From contig NZ_JRLF01000010.1 of NCBI RefSeq assembly GCF_001404985.1, positions 372,001 to 436,000 of the forward strand: a DNA stretch of 64,000 nucleotides. The letters are read 5' to 3'. The DNA is from Flavobacterium aquidurense. GTDB lineage: Bacteria > Bacteroidota > Bacteroidia > Flavobacteriales > Flavobacteriaceae. How positions within the stretch are numbered: the stretch's first letter is position 1; every line of letters begins with the position of its first letter. Below are positions 34,791 to 43,218 of the stretch, one piece after another. A model generated the notes under the pieces. It worked only from the letters and a program-made list of their open reading frames with translations, had not been told where the DNA came from and searched no databases. The translations under genes were made by a program, and so were the position numbers.

Positions 34791-35554
34791 TAATCTTTTA
34801 GAAATTCAGTCGTTAATTCAAAAAACATTTTAGGATTTTCGGCATGAAGCCAATGTCCTGCATTTGGAATTGTTTCAAATTTAACATTTGGAAATTGCTG
34901 ACGAATAGCATCAAAATCTGAATCCTGAATATATCCTGAATTTCCTCCTCGAATAAATAAAGTTGGTTTATTAAAAACCAAATTATCATCTAATGCTTTT
35001 CCTATTGCATCTAAATTATTGTTGAAAACTGCCAAATTAAATCTGAATGCTAATTGCCCTGGTTCCTGCCAATATAAATTCTTTAATAAAAACTGACGCG
35101 TTCCAAAATCAGGAACATATTTCGATAAGGTTTCTTCGACATCGTTTCGGCTTGGTTTTACAGAAAAATCTATTGCATTTAGTCCTGCCAAAATATCCTG
35201 ATGATGCTGTTTGTAAAATCTAGGGCCAATATCGGCCACAATTAATTTGTCTACAATTTCAGGATATGTGGCCGCAAAAAGCATGGCTACTTTTCCGCCC
35301 ATTGAATGTCCTAAAACATCTATTTTTGTTAACTGATTTGCCTGACAATATTCGAAAACATCCTGCACCATGGCTTCATAACTCCATTCGTCTGAATGAA
35401 AGCTTCGGCCGTGATTTCGTAAATCCAGAATATGAACCTGAAATCCGGCTTCTACATATTGTCCTGCCAAAGTTTTCCAATTATCAGACATTCCTAAAAA
35501 TCCGTGCATGATGATAAATGGTTTTCCTTCGCCTTCTATTTTTGAGTATAACAT
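34790..35554 (-). CDS. Alpha/beta hydrolase (YbfF-like esterase)
   Basis: The product of about 254 residues is a cytoplasmic alpha/beta hydrolase. It has the oxyanion segment MHGFLGMSDNWKTLA, DLRNHGRS, the nucleophile elbow GHSMGGK, an acid residue late in the protein and NAGHWLHAENP with the catalytic histidine. The whole pattern fits the YbfF/epoxide-hydrolase-like esterases. The ATG at 35554 is preferred to a TTG ten codons upstream. Natural substrates are unknown, with acyl-CoA or acyl-ester hydrolysis likely. It is a single gene. Confidence 0.9.
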   Translation of the reverse strand: MLYSKIEGEGKPFIIMHGFLGMSDNWKTLAGQYVEAGFQVHILDLRNHGRSFHSDEWSYEAMVQDVFEYCQANQLTKIDVLGHSMGGKVAMLFAATYPEIVDKLIVADIGPRFYKQHHQDILAGLNAIDFSVKPSRNDVEETLSKYVPDFGTRQFLLKNLYWQEPGQLAFRFNLAVFNNNLDAIGKALDDNLVFNKPTLFIRGGNSGYIQDSDFDAIRQQFPNVKFETIPNAGHWLHAENPKMFFELTTEFLKD

Positions 35555-35774
35555 TTCTATTTTGGTTTTATAAACTGAACACAAATGTAAAACTTATCTA
35601 TGAATCTGACGTGCAATAAGTTCTCCCTGATTTTATTTTAGTTTTATTTTATTAGAAAAAAGTTTACAGTTTACGGCTTTCCGTAAAAAAAGAACAAATA
35701 CAAATAGTACCTTGCGGCCTTAAAAATGAAGCTTTAAAAAACTTGATTTAATCCATTAATTAAAAACTTTGACC

Positions 35775-37136
35775 ATGATCAAAAAATTACTTTTACTTTC
35801 TGTAGTTCTTTCTCAGTTTGCTATTTCCTGCTCAAGCGATGACAACACAGATCCTACAACGGATCCTGTAACAGAAGAGCCTACAAAAGACAAAACTCTT
35901 GCTGAGCAAATTGCAGAGATCGTTAAACAACCTTATTCTAAATTAACTCCGGCGGAACAAAAAATAAAATTAGAAGCTGAAGCAAATGATATGTTGGTTC
36001 AGTTAGACAAATCTAAAAGTTCCAGCGCAATTGAAGCACTGGAAAATTTAACCCGCTTATTAGATATTTATCAAATCGATATCTTTAACGGAAAAAATGA
36101 CAATAACGTAGAAGATGTTTTAAACATTTCTGGTGTTTATGGTATTTATACATGGAATAATACTGCAAAAAAATGGGATAAAACAGCTTCGACTACAGAA
36201 TTAAAATTTGTTTTCCCTGCTAAAAAATCTCAAACAGCAAACAATGCAATTCTTACTTCAAAAGGAGTTTCATCTGATGTAAAAGTTAAATATTTTGATG
36301 GCTACAACGGAAAAGAAGATGTATATGATAATATGTTTTTACCAAGCTCAACAGATGCAACTTTAACTGTTGATAATGCACAAGTAGCAACATTTACTCA
36401 AACTGCAAAATATTCTTCTAAAAATCAATCGCCGGATGAGTTTGCTTATAAAATGACTTTAAACGATGGTTATACTTGGGAAATGAATGGTAAAAAAGGT
36501 ACTGAAAACACTTCAAAAGCACTTTTTACTTATAACGGAAAAACTTTACTTGATTTTAATGCAGGAAGCTCCGCTAACATTGATGGTCTTATCGATAACG
36601 ACGATCTTGTTCAATACAGAGGTAAAGCAAATGGGTTGATTAAATTGATGGACAATTTTATTATTGTTGCAGACATGAATTTAGAAACTGAAGGTGCTGA
36701 TCAAATCGCTTTAGACAAAAGCCTGGTACGTCCTACTTATCCTGACTCAAACAATCCAAAATCTAATTATAAAGAATATTACACAGCATTAAATGCGTAC
36801 GAAAAAAAGTATTCTGAAGGTGTGGCTGCTAATTTTAACAAAAACTTAAAATTAATCTTAGTTTCCAAAAAAGACGGAACTAAAATTGCTGATCTTGTTC
36901 GTCACTCAGAAAAATCAGGTAATGATTATATTTTCAATCTACCGGTTTGGAATGCTCAATATTCTTATTGGTCAAACAATGGTACTGGTGAATCATTTGC
37001 ACAACCTTACCTTGAAGAAGTATTATACTTGAAATTCAATGACAATACTGAAGTTTCGTTCAGTACGTATTTCTCTAGTGGATTTGAAAAATTCGAAACT
37101 AAGTTTGAAGATTTCATTAAAGCTTTCGATAAATAA
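35775..37136 (+). CDS. Unrecognised lipoprotein of about 453 residues
   Basis: The product has a lipoprotein signal ending in ISC (Cys19), followed by SSDDNTDPTTDP. An acidic stretch right after the cysteine is typical of lipoproteins exported to the cell surface in Flavobacteriaceae. The rest is a soluble mixed alpha/beta region rich in Lys, Asn and Thr, with a segment LVRHSEKSGNDYIFNLPVWN near residue 375. No family is recognised. ATG 35775 is preferred to TTG 35769. It is monocistronic and ends at a bidirectional terminator shared with the DUF4249 gene. Confidence 0.8.
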   Translation: MIKKLLLLSVVLSQFAISCSSDDNTDPTTDPVTEEPTKDKTLAEQIAEIVKQPYSKLTPAEQKIKLEAEANDMLVQLDKSKSSSAIEALENLTRLLDIYQIDIFNGKNDNNVEDVLNISGVYGIYTWNNTAKKWDKTASTTELKFVFPAKKSQTANNAILTSKGVSSDVKVKYFDGYNGKEDVYDNMFLPSSTDATLTVDNAQVATFTQTAKYSSKNQSPDEFAYKMTLNDGYTWEMNGKKGTENTSKALFTYNGKTLLDFNAGSSANIDGLIDNDDLVQYRGKANGLIKLMDNFIIVADMNLETEGADQIALDKSLVRPTYPDSNNPKSNYKEYYTALNAYEKKYSEGVAANFNKNLKLILVSKKDGTKIADLVRHSEKSGNDYIFNLPVWNAQYSYWSNNGTGESFAQPYLEEVLYLKFNDNTEVSFSTYFSSGFEKFETKFEDFIKAFDK

Positions 37137-37156
37137 TAGCTTTTAAACATACACTT

Positions 37157-37196
37157 AAAGCCGATTTGAAAAATTTCAAATCGGCTTTATTTTTTC
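37157..37196. terminator. Bidirectional terminator overlapping the DUF4249 stop
   Basis: A perfect 15-bp stem (37157-37171 with 37174-37188; core AAAGCCGATTTG) around a 2-base centre has T runs on both sides. The stop codon and last codons of the minus-strand DUF4249 gene lie inside its right arm. Confidence 0.88.
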
Positions 37197-38036
37197 CGGT
37201 GTTTTTACAATAAATGTACTTTGACCATATCCTGCCCAAATCCCTATTCCGCCATTTATATTTGACTTTAGACTTGTATTTGCCGGATAAATAGGATTTC
37301 TGCTGTTTACAATTTCGTTTTGCCAGCTGTTCCAGAAATCTAATGCATCTTTATTTTGAGTTCTTAATTTTACATAAATTAGGTCCCCGTCAGCAAAATA
37401 AGGCGTAAATTTAGTTTTAGGAAAAAGCAAAACACCTCTATTTATTTGTATGGACATTGCTGATTCAGTAAAATTTTTATCATCTAAATTTCCATAAAAT
37501 GCGGGCACAAAAATGGGCTCTTCGCCATCAATTTTTGTAGCAATCTGGTAATAGTTTTTTTCATTTACGGGATCATCAAATTTCACAAAAATATATCCGG
37601 TTGTATCTGATGGGTTCTTTTTTATATACTCAGCATTATTAATATTTACTGATTTTGGAATTGTTGTTACAGCCTGAACTACACGATTTAAATATTCGAT
37701 TTTAATAGAATACTCTTTTCCGGCCTCGCCTATTAATTTGGTGCCATAATACACAAATGGCGGTACTCTGTTTTTATCATTTCTGACTCTTAAAACTTCA
37801 GAATTTAATCCGTCAGAAACAGTAATTTTTGCAGATCTTATCACATGATTCAAAACGTTTGTTGAATCAATTACATCTGTAACCGGAATACTGCTCGATA
37901 ATAAAACCTGAGCATAATCACCTTCTTCAATCCAGCCTTCGACTACAATTTTAGATTCGATGCTTTGTTCGCTAAAATCATCTTTAGAACAACTTACAGC
38001 AATTAACACAAAAAGAAAAAGTATATATTTTTTCAT
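37176..38036 (-). CDS. DUF4249 lipoprotein, partner of a TonB-dependent receptor
   Basis: The 286-residue product has a lipobox (AVSC, Cys16) and the DUF4249 pattern: IVVEGWIEEGDYAQVLLSSSIPV, then ITVSDG, then the YSIKIEYLNRVVQAVTTIP beta-sandwich region and a closing GIGIWAGYG. DUF4249 lipoproteins are typically encoded beside a TonB-dependent receptor, as here, with a gap of 5 bases. They are thought to sit on the receptor as surface partners for uptake. The cargo is unknown. Confidence 0.88.
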   Translation of the reverse strand: MKKYILFLFVLIAVSCSKDDFSEQSIESKIVVEGWIEEGDYAQVLLSSSIPVTDVIDSTNVLNHVIRSAKITVSDGLNSEVLRVRNDKNRVPPFVYYGTKLIGEAGKEYSIKIEYLNRVVQAVTTIPKSVNINNAEYIKKNPSDTTGYIFVKFDDPVNEKNYYQIATKIDGEEPIFVPAFYGNLDDKNFTESAMSIQINRGVLLFPKTKFTPYFADGDLIYVKLRTQNKDALDFWNSWQNEIVNSRNPIYPANTSLKSNINGGIGIWAGYGQSTFIVKTPEKIKPI

Positions 38037-38041
38037 CCTTT

Positions 38042-40318
38042 TTAAAATTTAAACTTCCAGCTTATGGAAGGTAATATTCGATATAAAACCTTTTTCTCCT
38101 GCTTTACAATAACCTTATTTTTATCTTCATTAACCTGAATATTCAAAACTACATAAATTGGATTATCAATATTAAAAGTATTGTAAATAGAAAAATTTAA
38201 AGCACTTTCTTTTTTGTTTGTCTTTACAAAAAAGTAATTGACTGAAAAATCTGTTCGGATATAGTTTGGCATTTGTGCATTATTATATCCTGAATATTCC
38301 TTGACCGGATTGTTATTGATAAAATACCACGAAGTAGGCATTGTAAAACGATTTCCTGAACTAAATATCTGTGTTACACCAAAGTTCCATTTTGAATTTA
38401 AATCATACATTCCAACTACTGAAAGATTGTGACGTCTGTCGTATTTAGCAAAATAAGTATTACCGTTATTGAGTTCATCAAAATTTCTATCAGACCAACT
38501 CAAAGTATAACTCATCCAGCCGGTAAACTTTCCGTTGTTTTTACGAAGCATCATTTCTAATCCGTATGCTTTTCCTTTTCCAACAAGTAAATCATTTTTT
38601 AAAGTCGTGGTTTCGTTAAATTGCGTTATTCCATATGGATATTCGAGTAAATCTTTCATAAAACGATAGAATCCTCCAAATGAAGACGAAATGCTTTTCG
38701 AAATATTCTGATTGGAACCAATAGAAAACTCATCTGAAGATTGTGGCTTTATACCATCTGAACTTGCAATCCAAAAATCTGTAGGAATACCTACACTTGA
38801 AGTTGTTATTAAACTCAAATATTGATATTGTCTATTATAAGATCCGTAAAAAGAATACTTTTCATTTGCCTTATAATTAAGCAAAACGCGAGGCTGAAAA
38901 TGTAAATAAGAATCATTGGAACCAGAAGTGTAATAATTAATGCGCAGTCCTAATTCGGCATTCAAATGATCTGTTAATTCTGGTTTAACTGTCGTGAAAA
39001 CCGCAACTTCATCAGCATTAATTGTATTATTTTGAGTCGTATTACTATCTGTCAGATTTTCGATATTAACTTTTTGAGGCTGTAAATTATGATGTACGTA
39101 TTGGACTCCTGATTCAACGGGAACATTTTTTATCCAATATCGAAAAGCATTATTAAATCCAAAATCTTTTACATATGATGAAACTCCAAACCCAATTGTA
39201 GCTTGTTCCATATTTAGTTTATTGGAATATTTACTAAAATAAACTGAGTTCGACATACTCATTTTAGGAGAAAATGCAGTAACTAAAGTTGGAGAAACTG
39301 TAAAATTACTCCACTTTAAATCAGTTCTTAATGCCAGATTATCATCTTCAATACTTAATTTATCACCACTTATAAATGCATCAACAGAGAGTAAATTGTT
39401 TTTTGAAAGTTGCGAAATAAAAGTAATGTTTCCATCAGAAAAGCCATATTTCATATCCTGAATATCACTATTATTTGAACCTGAATGCAACAGTGGCGCT
39501 ACAATTTCATCGATGTAAGTTTTCCTGCCCGAGATATAAAAACCGGATTTTTTATTTACAGGAACAGTCAAAGTAAGCTGCGAAGCTAAAATTCCAATAT
39601 TTCCCTGAATACCCAATTCAGAGGGTACTTTCTTGTTCGGGATTAAAAGTGTTGTTGAACTTAAACGTCCGCCATATTTCGAATTTGAACTTGATTTATC
39701 AAACTCTACTTCTTTAATATGATCGGTATTATAGAAGGGGAAAATTCCAAGCAAATGTGACATTCCGTATATAGGAGTTCCATCGTATAAAATAGCATTA
39801 TGTCCGGGATCTCCACCTCTAACATATAAATATCCGTTTGCATCTCCTGAATTTTGAACTCCGGGAGTTAACTGCAAAAGTTTTATAATATCTGTAGTTC
39901 CTAAAACTGTTGGAACAGATGACAGTTCTTTTAAATTAAAAGATAATTTACCTCCTGACAAATTTGTAATGCCTCTTTTTTTATCGTTGGCTATTATGAC
40001 TTCTTTTAATTGCGAAATGTCCTTTTCTAATACAATTGAAATTAAAGTATCTTTTAGAAAATTAAAATTGATGGATTTTTTAAGATAACCCGATTGATCA
40101 AAAGATATTCCGGCTTGACCTAAGAGAATCTTTTCTGAAAAATTACCCAGAGAATCTGATACGGTATAATAGTGCTGGTTGTTTATTTGTAAAGAAATAG
40201 CAACTCCAACAAGGTTTTCATTTTCAGACGATCGTATGTTTCCGGTTATAGTTGCTTTGGTTTGCGCAAATACATTAGAGAAACAGAATAAAAAAAAAAG
40301 AATTATTGATTTTGACAC
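38042..40318 (-). CDS. TonB-dependent outer-membrane receptor
   Basis: The 758-residue product has a signal peptide (to about residue 18). A carboxypeptidase-regulatory-like domain follows (about 20-105; ATITGNIRSSENENLVGVAISL). Then comes a plug with VPTVLGTTDIIKLLQLTPGVQNSGDANGYLYVRGG (about 135-170), and a 22-strand-type barrel ends in SWKFKF with a terminal aromatic. The start codon is GTG at 40318. It is cotranscribed with the DUF4249 gene, so the two probably import one substrate, which cannot be named. No regulator is adjacent. Confidence 0.92.
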   Translation of the reverse strand: MSKSIILFFLFCFSNVFAQTKATITGNIRSSENENLVGVAISLQINNQHYYTVSDSLGNFSEKILLGQAGISFDQSGYLKKSINFNFLKDTLISIVLEKDISQLKEVIIANDKKRGITNLSGGKLSFNLKELSSVPTVLGTTDIIKLLQLTPGVQNSGDANGYLYVRGGDPGHNAILYDGTPIYGMSHLLGIFPFYNTDHIKEVEFDKSSSNSKYGGRLSSTTLLIPNKKVPSELGIQGNIGILASQLTLTVPVNKKSGFYISGRKTYIDEIVAPLLHSGSNNSDIQDMKYGFSDGNITFISQLSKNNLLSVDAFISGDKLSIEDDNLALRTDLKWSNFTVSPTLVTAFSPKMSMSNSVYFSKYSNKLNMEQATIGFGVSSYVKDFGFNNAFRYWIKNVPVESGVQYVHHNLQPQKVNIENLTDSNTTQNNTINADEVAVFTTVKPELTDHLNAELGLRINYYTSGSNDSYLHFQPRVLLNYKANEKYSFYGSYNRQYQYLSLITTSSVGIPTDFWIASSDGIKPQSSDEFSIGSNQNISKSISSSFGGFYRFMKDLLEYPYGITQFNETTTLKNDLLVGKGKAYGLEMMLRKNNGKFTGWMSYTLSWSDRNFDELNNGNTYFAKYDRRHNLSVVGMYDLNSKWNFGVTQIFSSGNRFTMPTSWYFINNNPVKEYSGYNNAQMPNYIRTDFSVNYFFVKTNKKESALNFSIYNTFNIDNPIYVVLNIQVNEDKNKVIVKQEKKVLYRILPSISWKFKF

Positions 40319-40436
40319 TTTATTTTAATAAGAAAAGTGCGAAAATAAACAATTATAAATCAATTATTAACAGAACTAATTATTTATTTTTTTGTTTAAA
40401 ACTTATATTCTAAACGCTCATTATTACCATAATGCT

Positions 40437-40540
40437 GCATGAGGAAAAAAAGTAAAAATCCTTCTGTTTTTCTTTTAAAAACAGAAAATAATAACGAATA
40501 GCCCGACCCGCTCCCGAGGCTTCGGGACAGCGGGTCATGC
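40437..40540 (+). repeat. Structured intergenic element, copy 2
   Basis: Outer arms GCATG (40437-40441) and CATGC (40536-40540) enclose a 10-bp hairpin (TTCTGTTTTT at 40462-40471, AAAAACAGAA at 40477-40486) and a GAATAGCCCGACCCGCT box. The latter arm pairs with AGCGGGTC (40529-40536). A 16-base TCCCGAGGCTTCGGGA palindrome sits inside. Compared with copy 1 the boxes are kept while the hairpin sequence differs but still pairs. Confidence 0.78.
40512..40527. repeat. TCCCGA/TCGGGA palindrome nested in the element
   Basis: TCCCGAGGCTTCGGGA lies inside the distal stem of structured element copy 2. Copy 1 has only GAA at this place, which suggests the palindrome was added to the loop. Confidence 0.8.
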
Positions 40541-40556
40541 CCTACTCATTTTTGTC

Positions 40557-41270
40557 CTACTTCAATTTATTCAAATACATATTCACCACATTATCCAAAC
40601 CAAGGTACAGCGCTTCTGAAATTAAAGCGTGCCCAATAGAAACCTCTAATAAACCGGGAATATTTTGTTTAAAAAACTGAATATTATCTAAACTTAAATC
40701 GTGACCTGCATTTATTCCCAAACTCAATTCGTTTGCCAATTCTGCAGCTTTAACATAAGGATCTATTCCCTTTTTGTTTCCTAAATCGTATTGATGTGCA
40801 AAAGCTTCTGTATATAATTCGATTCTGTCTGTTCCTGTTTTTTTGGCTCCTTCTATAATTTCCAATACCGGATCAACAAAAATCGATGTTCTGATTCCGT
40901 TACGCTGAAATTCCTGAATAACCTCTGTTAAATAAGATTGATTTTTTATCGTGTCCCAACCTGCAGAAGATGTAATGGCACCAATTGCATCCGGTACAAG
41001 GGTCACCTGAGTAGGTTTACATTCTAAAACCAAATCGATAAAATTGTGCTGTGGATTTCCCTCAATATTATATTCTGTATAAACAATTTCTTTTAAGTCG
41101 CGTGCATCCTGATAACGAATATGGCGCTCATCCGGACGCGGATGAATCGTGATTCCCTGTCCTCCAAATTTCTGAATATCCGCAGCCACTTTTAATAAAT
41201 CAGGAACATTTCCTCCACGTGCATTACGAAGGGTTGCAATTTTATTGATATTTACACTTAACTTTGTCAT
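40557..41270 (-). CDS. pdxJ: Pyridoxine 5'-phosphate synthase
   Basis: The 237-residue TIM-barrel enzyme condenses 1-deoxyxylulose phosphate with the 3-amino-1-hydroxyacetone phosphate intermediate to form pyridoxine phosphate. Family motifs are LSVNINKIATLRNARGG at the start, TIHPRPDERHI, VTLVPD and GINAGHDLSLDN near the end. It stands alone, divergent from the CBS gene, and its start is ATG at 41270. Confidence 0.96.
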   Translation of the reverse strand: MTKLSVNINKIATLRNARGGNVPDLLKVAADIQKFGGQGITIHPRPDERHIRYQDARDLKEIVYTEYNIEGNPQHNFIDLVLECKPTQVTLVPDAIGAITSSAGWDTIKNQSYLTEVIQEFQRNGIRTSIFVDPVLEIIEGAKKTGTDRIELYTEAFAHQYDLGNKKGIDPYVKAAELANELSLGINAGHDLSLDNIQFFKQNIPGLLEVSIGHALISEALYLGLDNVVNMYLNKLK

Positions 41271-41298
41271 ATAAATAGATAATTAATTCTAGTAACAC

Positions 41299-41320
41299 TA
41301 TATTTGTTACGACAAAAATA
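41299..41320. promoter_or_regulatory. Facing -7 elements of pdxJ and the CBS gene
   Basis: TATATTTG on the plus strand (41299-41306) and TATTTTTG on the minus strand (41313-41320) point at each other across 6 bases. Both match TAnnTTTG. Their start sites would overlap, so only one could be used at a time; a plus-strand near-match (TTATTTTG at 41356-41363) offers an alternative for the CBS gene. Confidence 0.45.
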
Positions 41321-41386
41321 CAAAGTAAAACGTAGCAGTTTTTGCTATTTTTTGATTATTTTGCATGAAATATCCTTAACAGATTT

Positions 41387-42046
41387 ATGACAGAAATTAT
41401 AAACTATATCACCAATGATTTCAGAGCTATAGATAGCCAGGAAACGATAGCCTCGGTTCAGGACTATTTTGCTGATTTGAATTTTTCGCATTTTCCGGTT
41501 TTGGAGAACGGAATCTTCATTGGAAGTATCGCCTCTGATGACGTTGAAACTTTTGATACAGATAAAAAAGTCATTGATTACAAATATACATTGGAACGCT
41601 TTTTTGCGCGAAAATCAATGATTTGGCTTGATGTTTTAGAAGTTTTTGCTAAAAACCACACGAATATAATTCCGGTTCTTGACGAAAATAATATCTATAT
41701 AGGATATTATGAGATGGAAGACATCATGAAATTTTTTCAGGAAACTCCATTTTTAAAAGAGCAGGGCGGAATTATTATTGTTCAAAAAGGACTTTTAGAT
41801 TATTCAATGGGTCAGGTAACCCAGATTGTAGAAAGCAACAATGGCAAAATCCTTGGCTGCTTTATATCTGAAGCTGATCTTGAAAATGTTCAGATTACCG
41901 TAAAAATTGGCGTTGGCCCTATGAATGAAATTATCCAGACTTATAGAAGATATGGGTACGAAATTATTTCAGAACATCAGGAAGATGCTTATATCAACAG
42001 TCTAAAAGAACGTTCAGATTATTTAGACAAATACCTTAATATATAA
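41387..42046 (+). CDS. CBS-domain protein
   Basis: The 219-residue cytoplasmic protein has two CBS motifs in the first 120 residues (VQDYFADLNFSHFPVLENGIFIGSI and FAKNHTNIIPVLDENNIYIGYYEMED), forming one adenosine-nucleotide-binding module. A C-terminal region follows (GGIIIVQKGLLDYSMGQVTQIVESNNGKILGCFIS) that resembles an ACT-like regulatory fold. It directly precedes nadK, a neighbourhood common in Flavobacteriaceae. It probably senses adenylates; a partner is not known. Confidence 0.87.
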   Translation: MTEIINYITNDFRAIDSQETIASVQDYFADLNFSHFPVLENGIFIGSIASDDVETFDTDKKVIDYKYTLERFFARKSMIWLDVLEVFAKNHTNIIPVLDENNIYIGYYEMEDIMKFFQETPFLKEQGGIIIVQKGLLDYSMGQVTQIVESNNGKILGCFISEADLENVQITVKIGVGPMNEIIQTYRRYGYEIISEHQEDAYINSLKERSDYLDKYLNI

Positions 42047-42054
42047 TACAATTA

Positions 42055-42155
42055 GATAAGTAGTCAATTAGATAATGAGATCATTTCTTAACTGCTCTAA
42101 TTTTCATATTATCCAATTGACGAATTGCCAAATTACCTAATTATCTAATTAAAAA
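42055..42155. repeat. Imperfect AATTAGATAAT inverted repeat
   Basis: The gap between the CBS gene and nadK contains CAATTAGATAATGAGATC and, reversed, ATTATCCAATTGACG and AATTATCTAATT. The half-sites form a long imperfect hairpin. It is similar in wording to the hairpin at 12933-12973, so it is probably another dispersed intergenic repeat; nadK expression may read through it. Confidence 0.5.
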
Positions 42156-42157
42156 GA

Positions 42158-43045
42158 ATGAAAGTAGCTATTTACGGACAGTATTACCAGAACAGTACCG
42201 AACCCATTATCAAAGATATATTTTTGTTTTTCAACACTAATAATGTCGAAATGGTTATAGAAGAAAACTTTCTAAAAATGCTTCACGAAAAGCAACTTGT
42301 AGAAAACGGATATAAAACTTTCTCTGCAACTACATCACTCGACAATAGTTTTGAGATGCTAATTAGTATTGGCGGTGACGGCACCATTTTGAGAGCTGCA
42401 ACCCTCGTTCGTAACTCCGGGGTTCCAATTTTAGGTATCAATGCCGGAAGACTTGGTTTTTTAGCCACTGTACAAAAAGAAAACATTGATAGTTTCCTGC
42501 AATTTGTAATTGACAAAAATTACACAACTTCTGAAAGAACGCTGTTAAGCCTGACCTGCGACCCGAAAAATGATGCCATTGAAGAAGATTTAAATTTTGC
42601 AATGAACGAAGTAACGGTCAGCCGAAAAGATACCACTTCGATGATTACGGTTGAAACCTACCTAAATAATGAATATCTAAATTCATATTGGGCAGATGGC
42701 TTAATTATCTCTACGCCAACAGGTTCAACAGGATATTCTTTGAGCTGTGGCGGACCATTGTTAACTCCGGATGTAAAAAGCTTAGTAATCACACCTATTG
42801 CCCCTCATAACTTAACAGCCAGACCACTTGTTATCCCTGATGATACCGAAATTAAACTTCGTGTTTCAGGCAGGGAAGATCAATATCTGGTTTCATTAGA
42901 CTCCAGAATAGCTTCTGTAAAAAACGAATCCATTTTAACAATCAAAAAAACAGATTACAAAATAAAAATGGTGGAGATTCCAGGCGAAACTTTCTTGAAA
43001 ACCTTAAGAAATAAATTGCTTTGGGGAGAAGATAAGAGAAATTAA
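42158..43045 (+). CDS. nadK: NAD kinase
   Basis: The 295-residue enzyme phosphorylates NAD to NADP. The GGDGT motif is at 72-76 (Asp74), followed by the NEVTVSR segment and GLIISTPTGSTGYSLSCGGP, the second conserved region. The length is normal. It follows the CBS gene by 111 bases that hold an inverted repeat. Confidence 0.96.
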   Translation: MKVAIYGQYYQNSTEPIIKDIFLFFNTNNVEMVIEENFLKMLHEKQLVENGYKTFSATTSLDNSFEMLISIGGDGTILRAATLVRNSGVPILGINAGRLGFLATVQKENIDSFLQFVIDKNYTTSERTLLSLTCDPKNDAIEEDLNFAMNEVTVSRKDTTSMITVETYLNNEYLNSYWADGLIISTPTGSTGYSLSCGGPLLTPDVKSLVITPIAPHNLTARPLVIPDDTEIKLRVSGREDQYLVSLDSRIASVKNESILTIKKTDYKIKMVEIPGETFLKTLRNKLLWGEDKRN

Positions 43046-43171
43046 GTTGTTTTATGATTCGCCACTATACGATAATAGCACTTTTTGCCGTTTTGCATGT
43101 ATCGAATCATCATTAAATGTCTCAATATCATATTGTAAATTTAAAAAAAAGCACATTTAACTAAAGGAACG

Positions 43172-43200
43172 TTGATTCGTATCGATAATTATTATATTTG
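43172..43200 (+). promoter_or_regulatory. Promoter of the DUF6089-uppS-bamA block
   Basis: TTG (43172-43174) is followed after 18 bases by TATATTTG (43193-43200), and the ATG is 18 bases further on. It is one of the clearest promoters in the window and drives an envelope biogenesis operon. Confidence 0.72.
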
Positions 43201-43218
43201 CACGCAATTTTGAATTAA

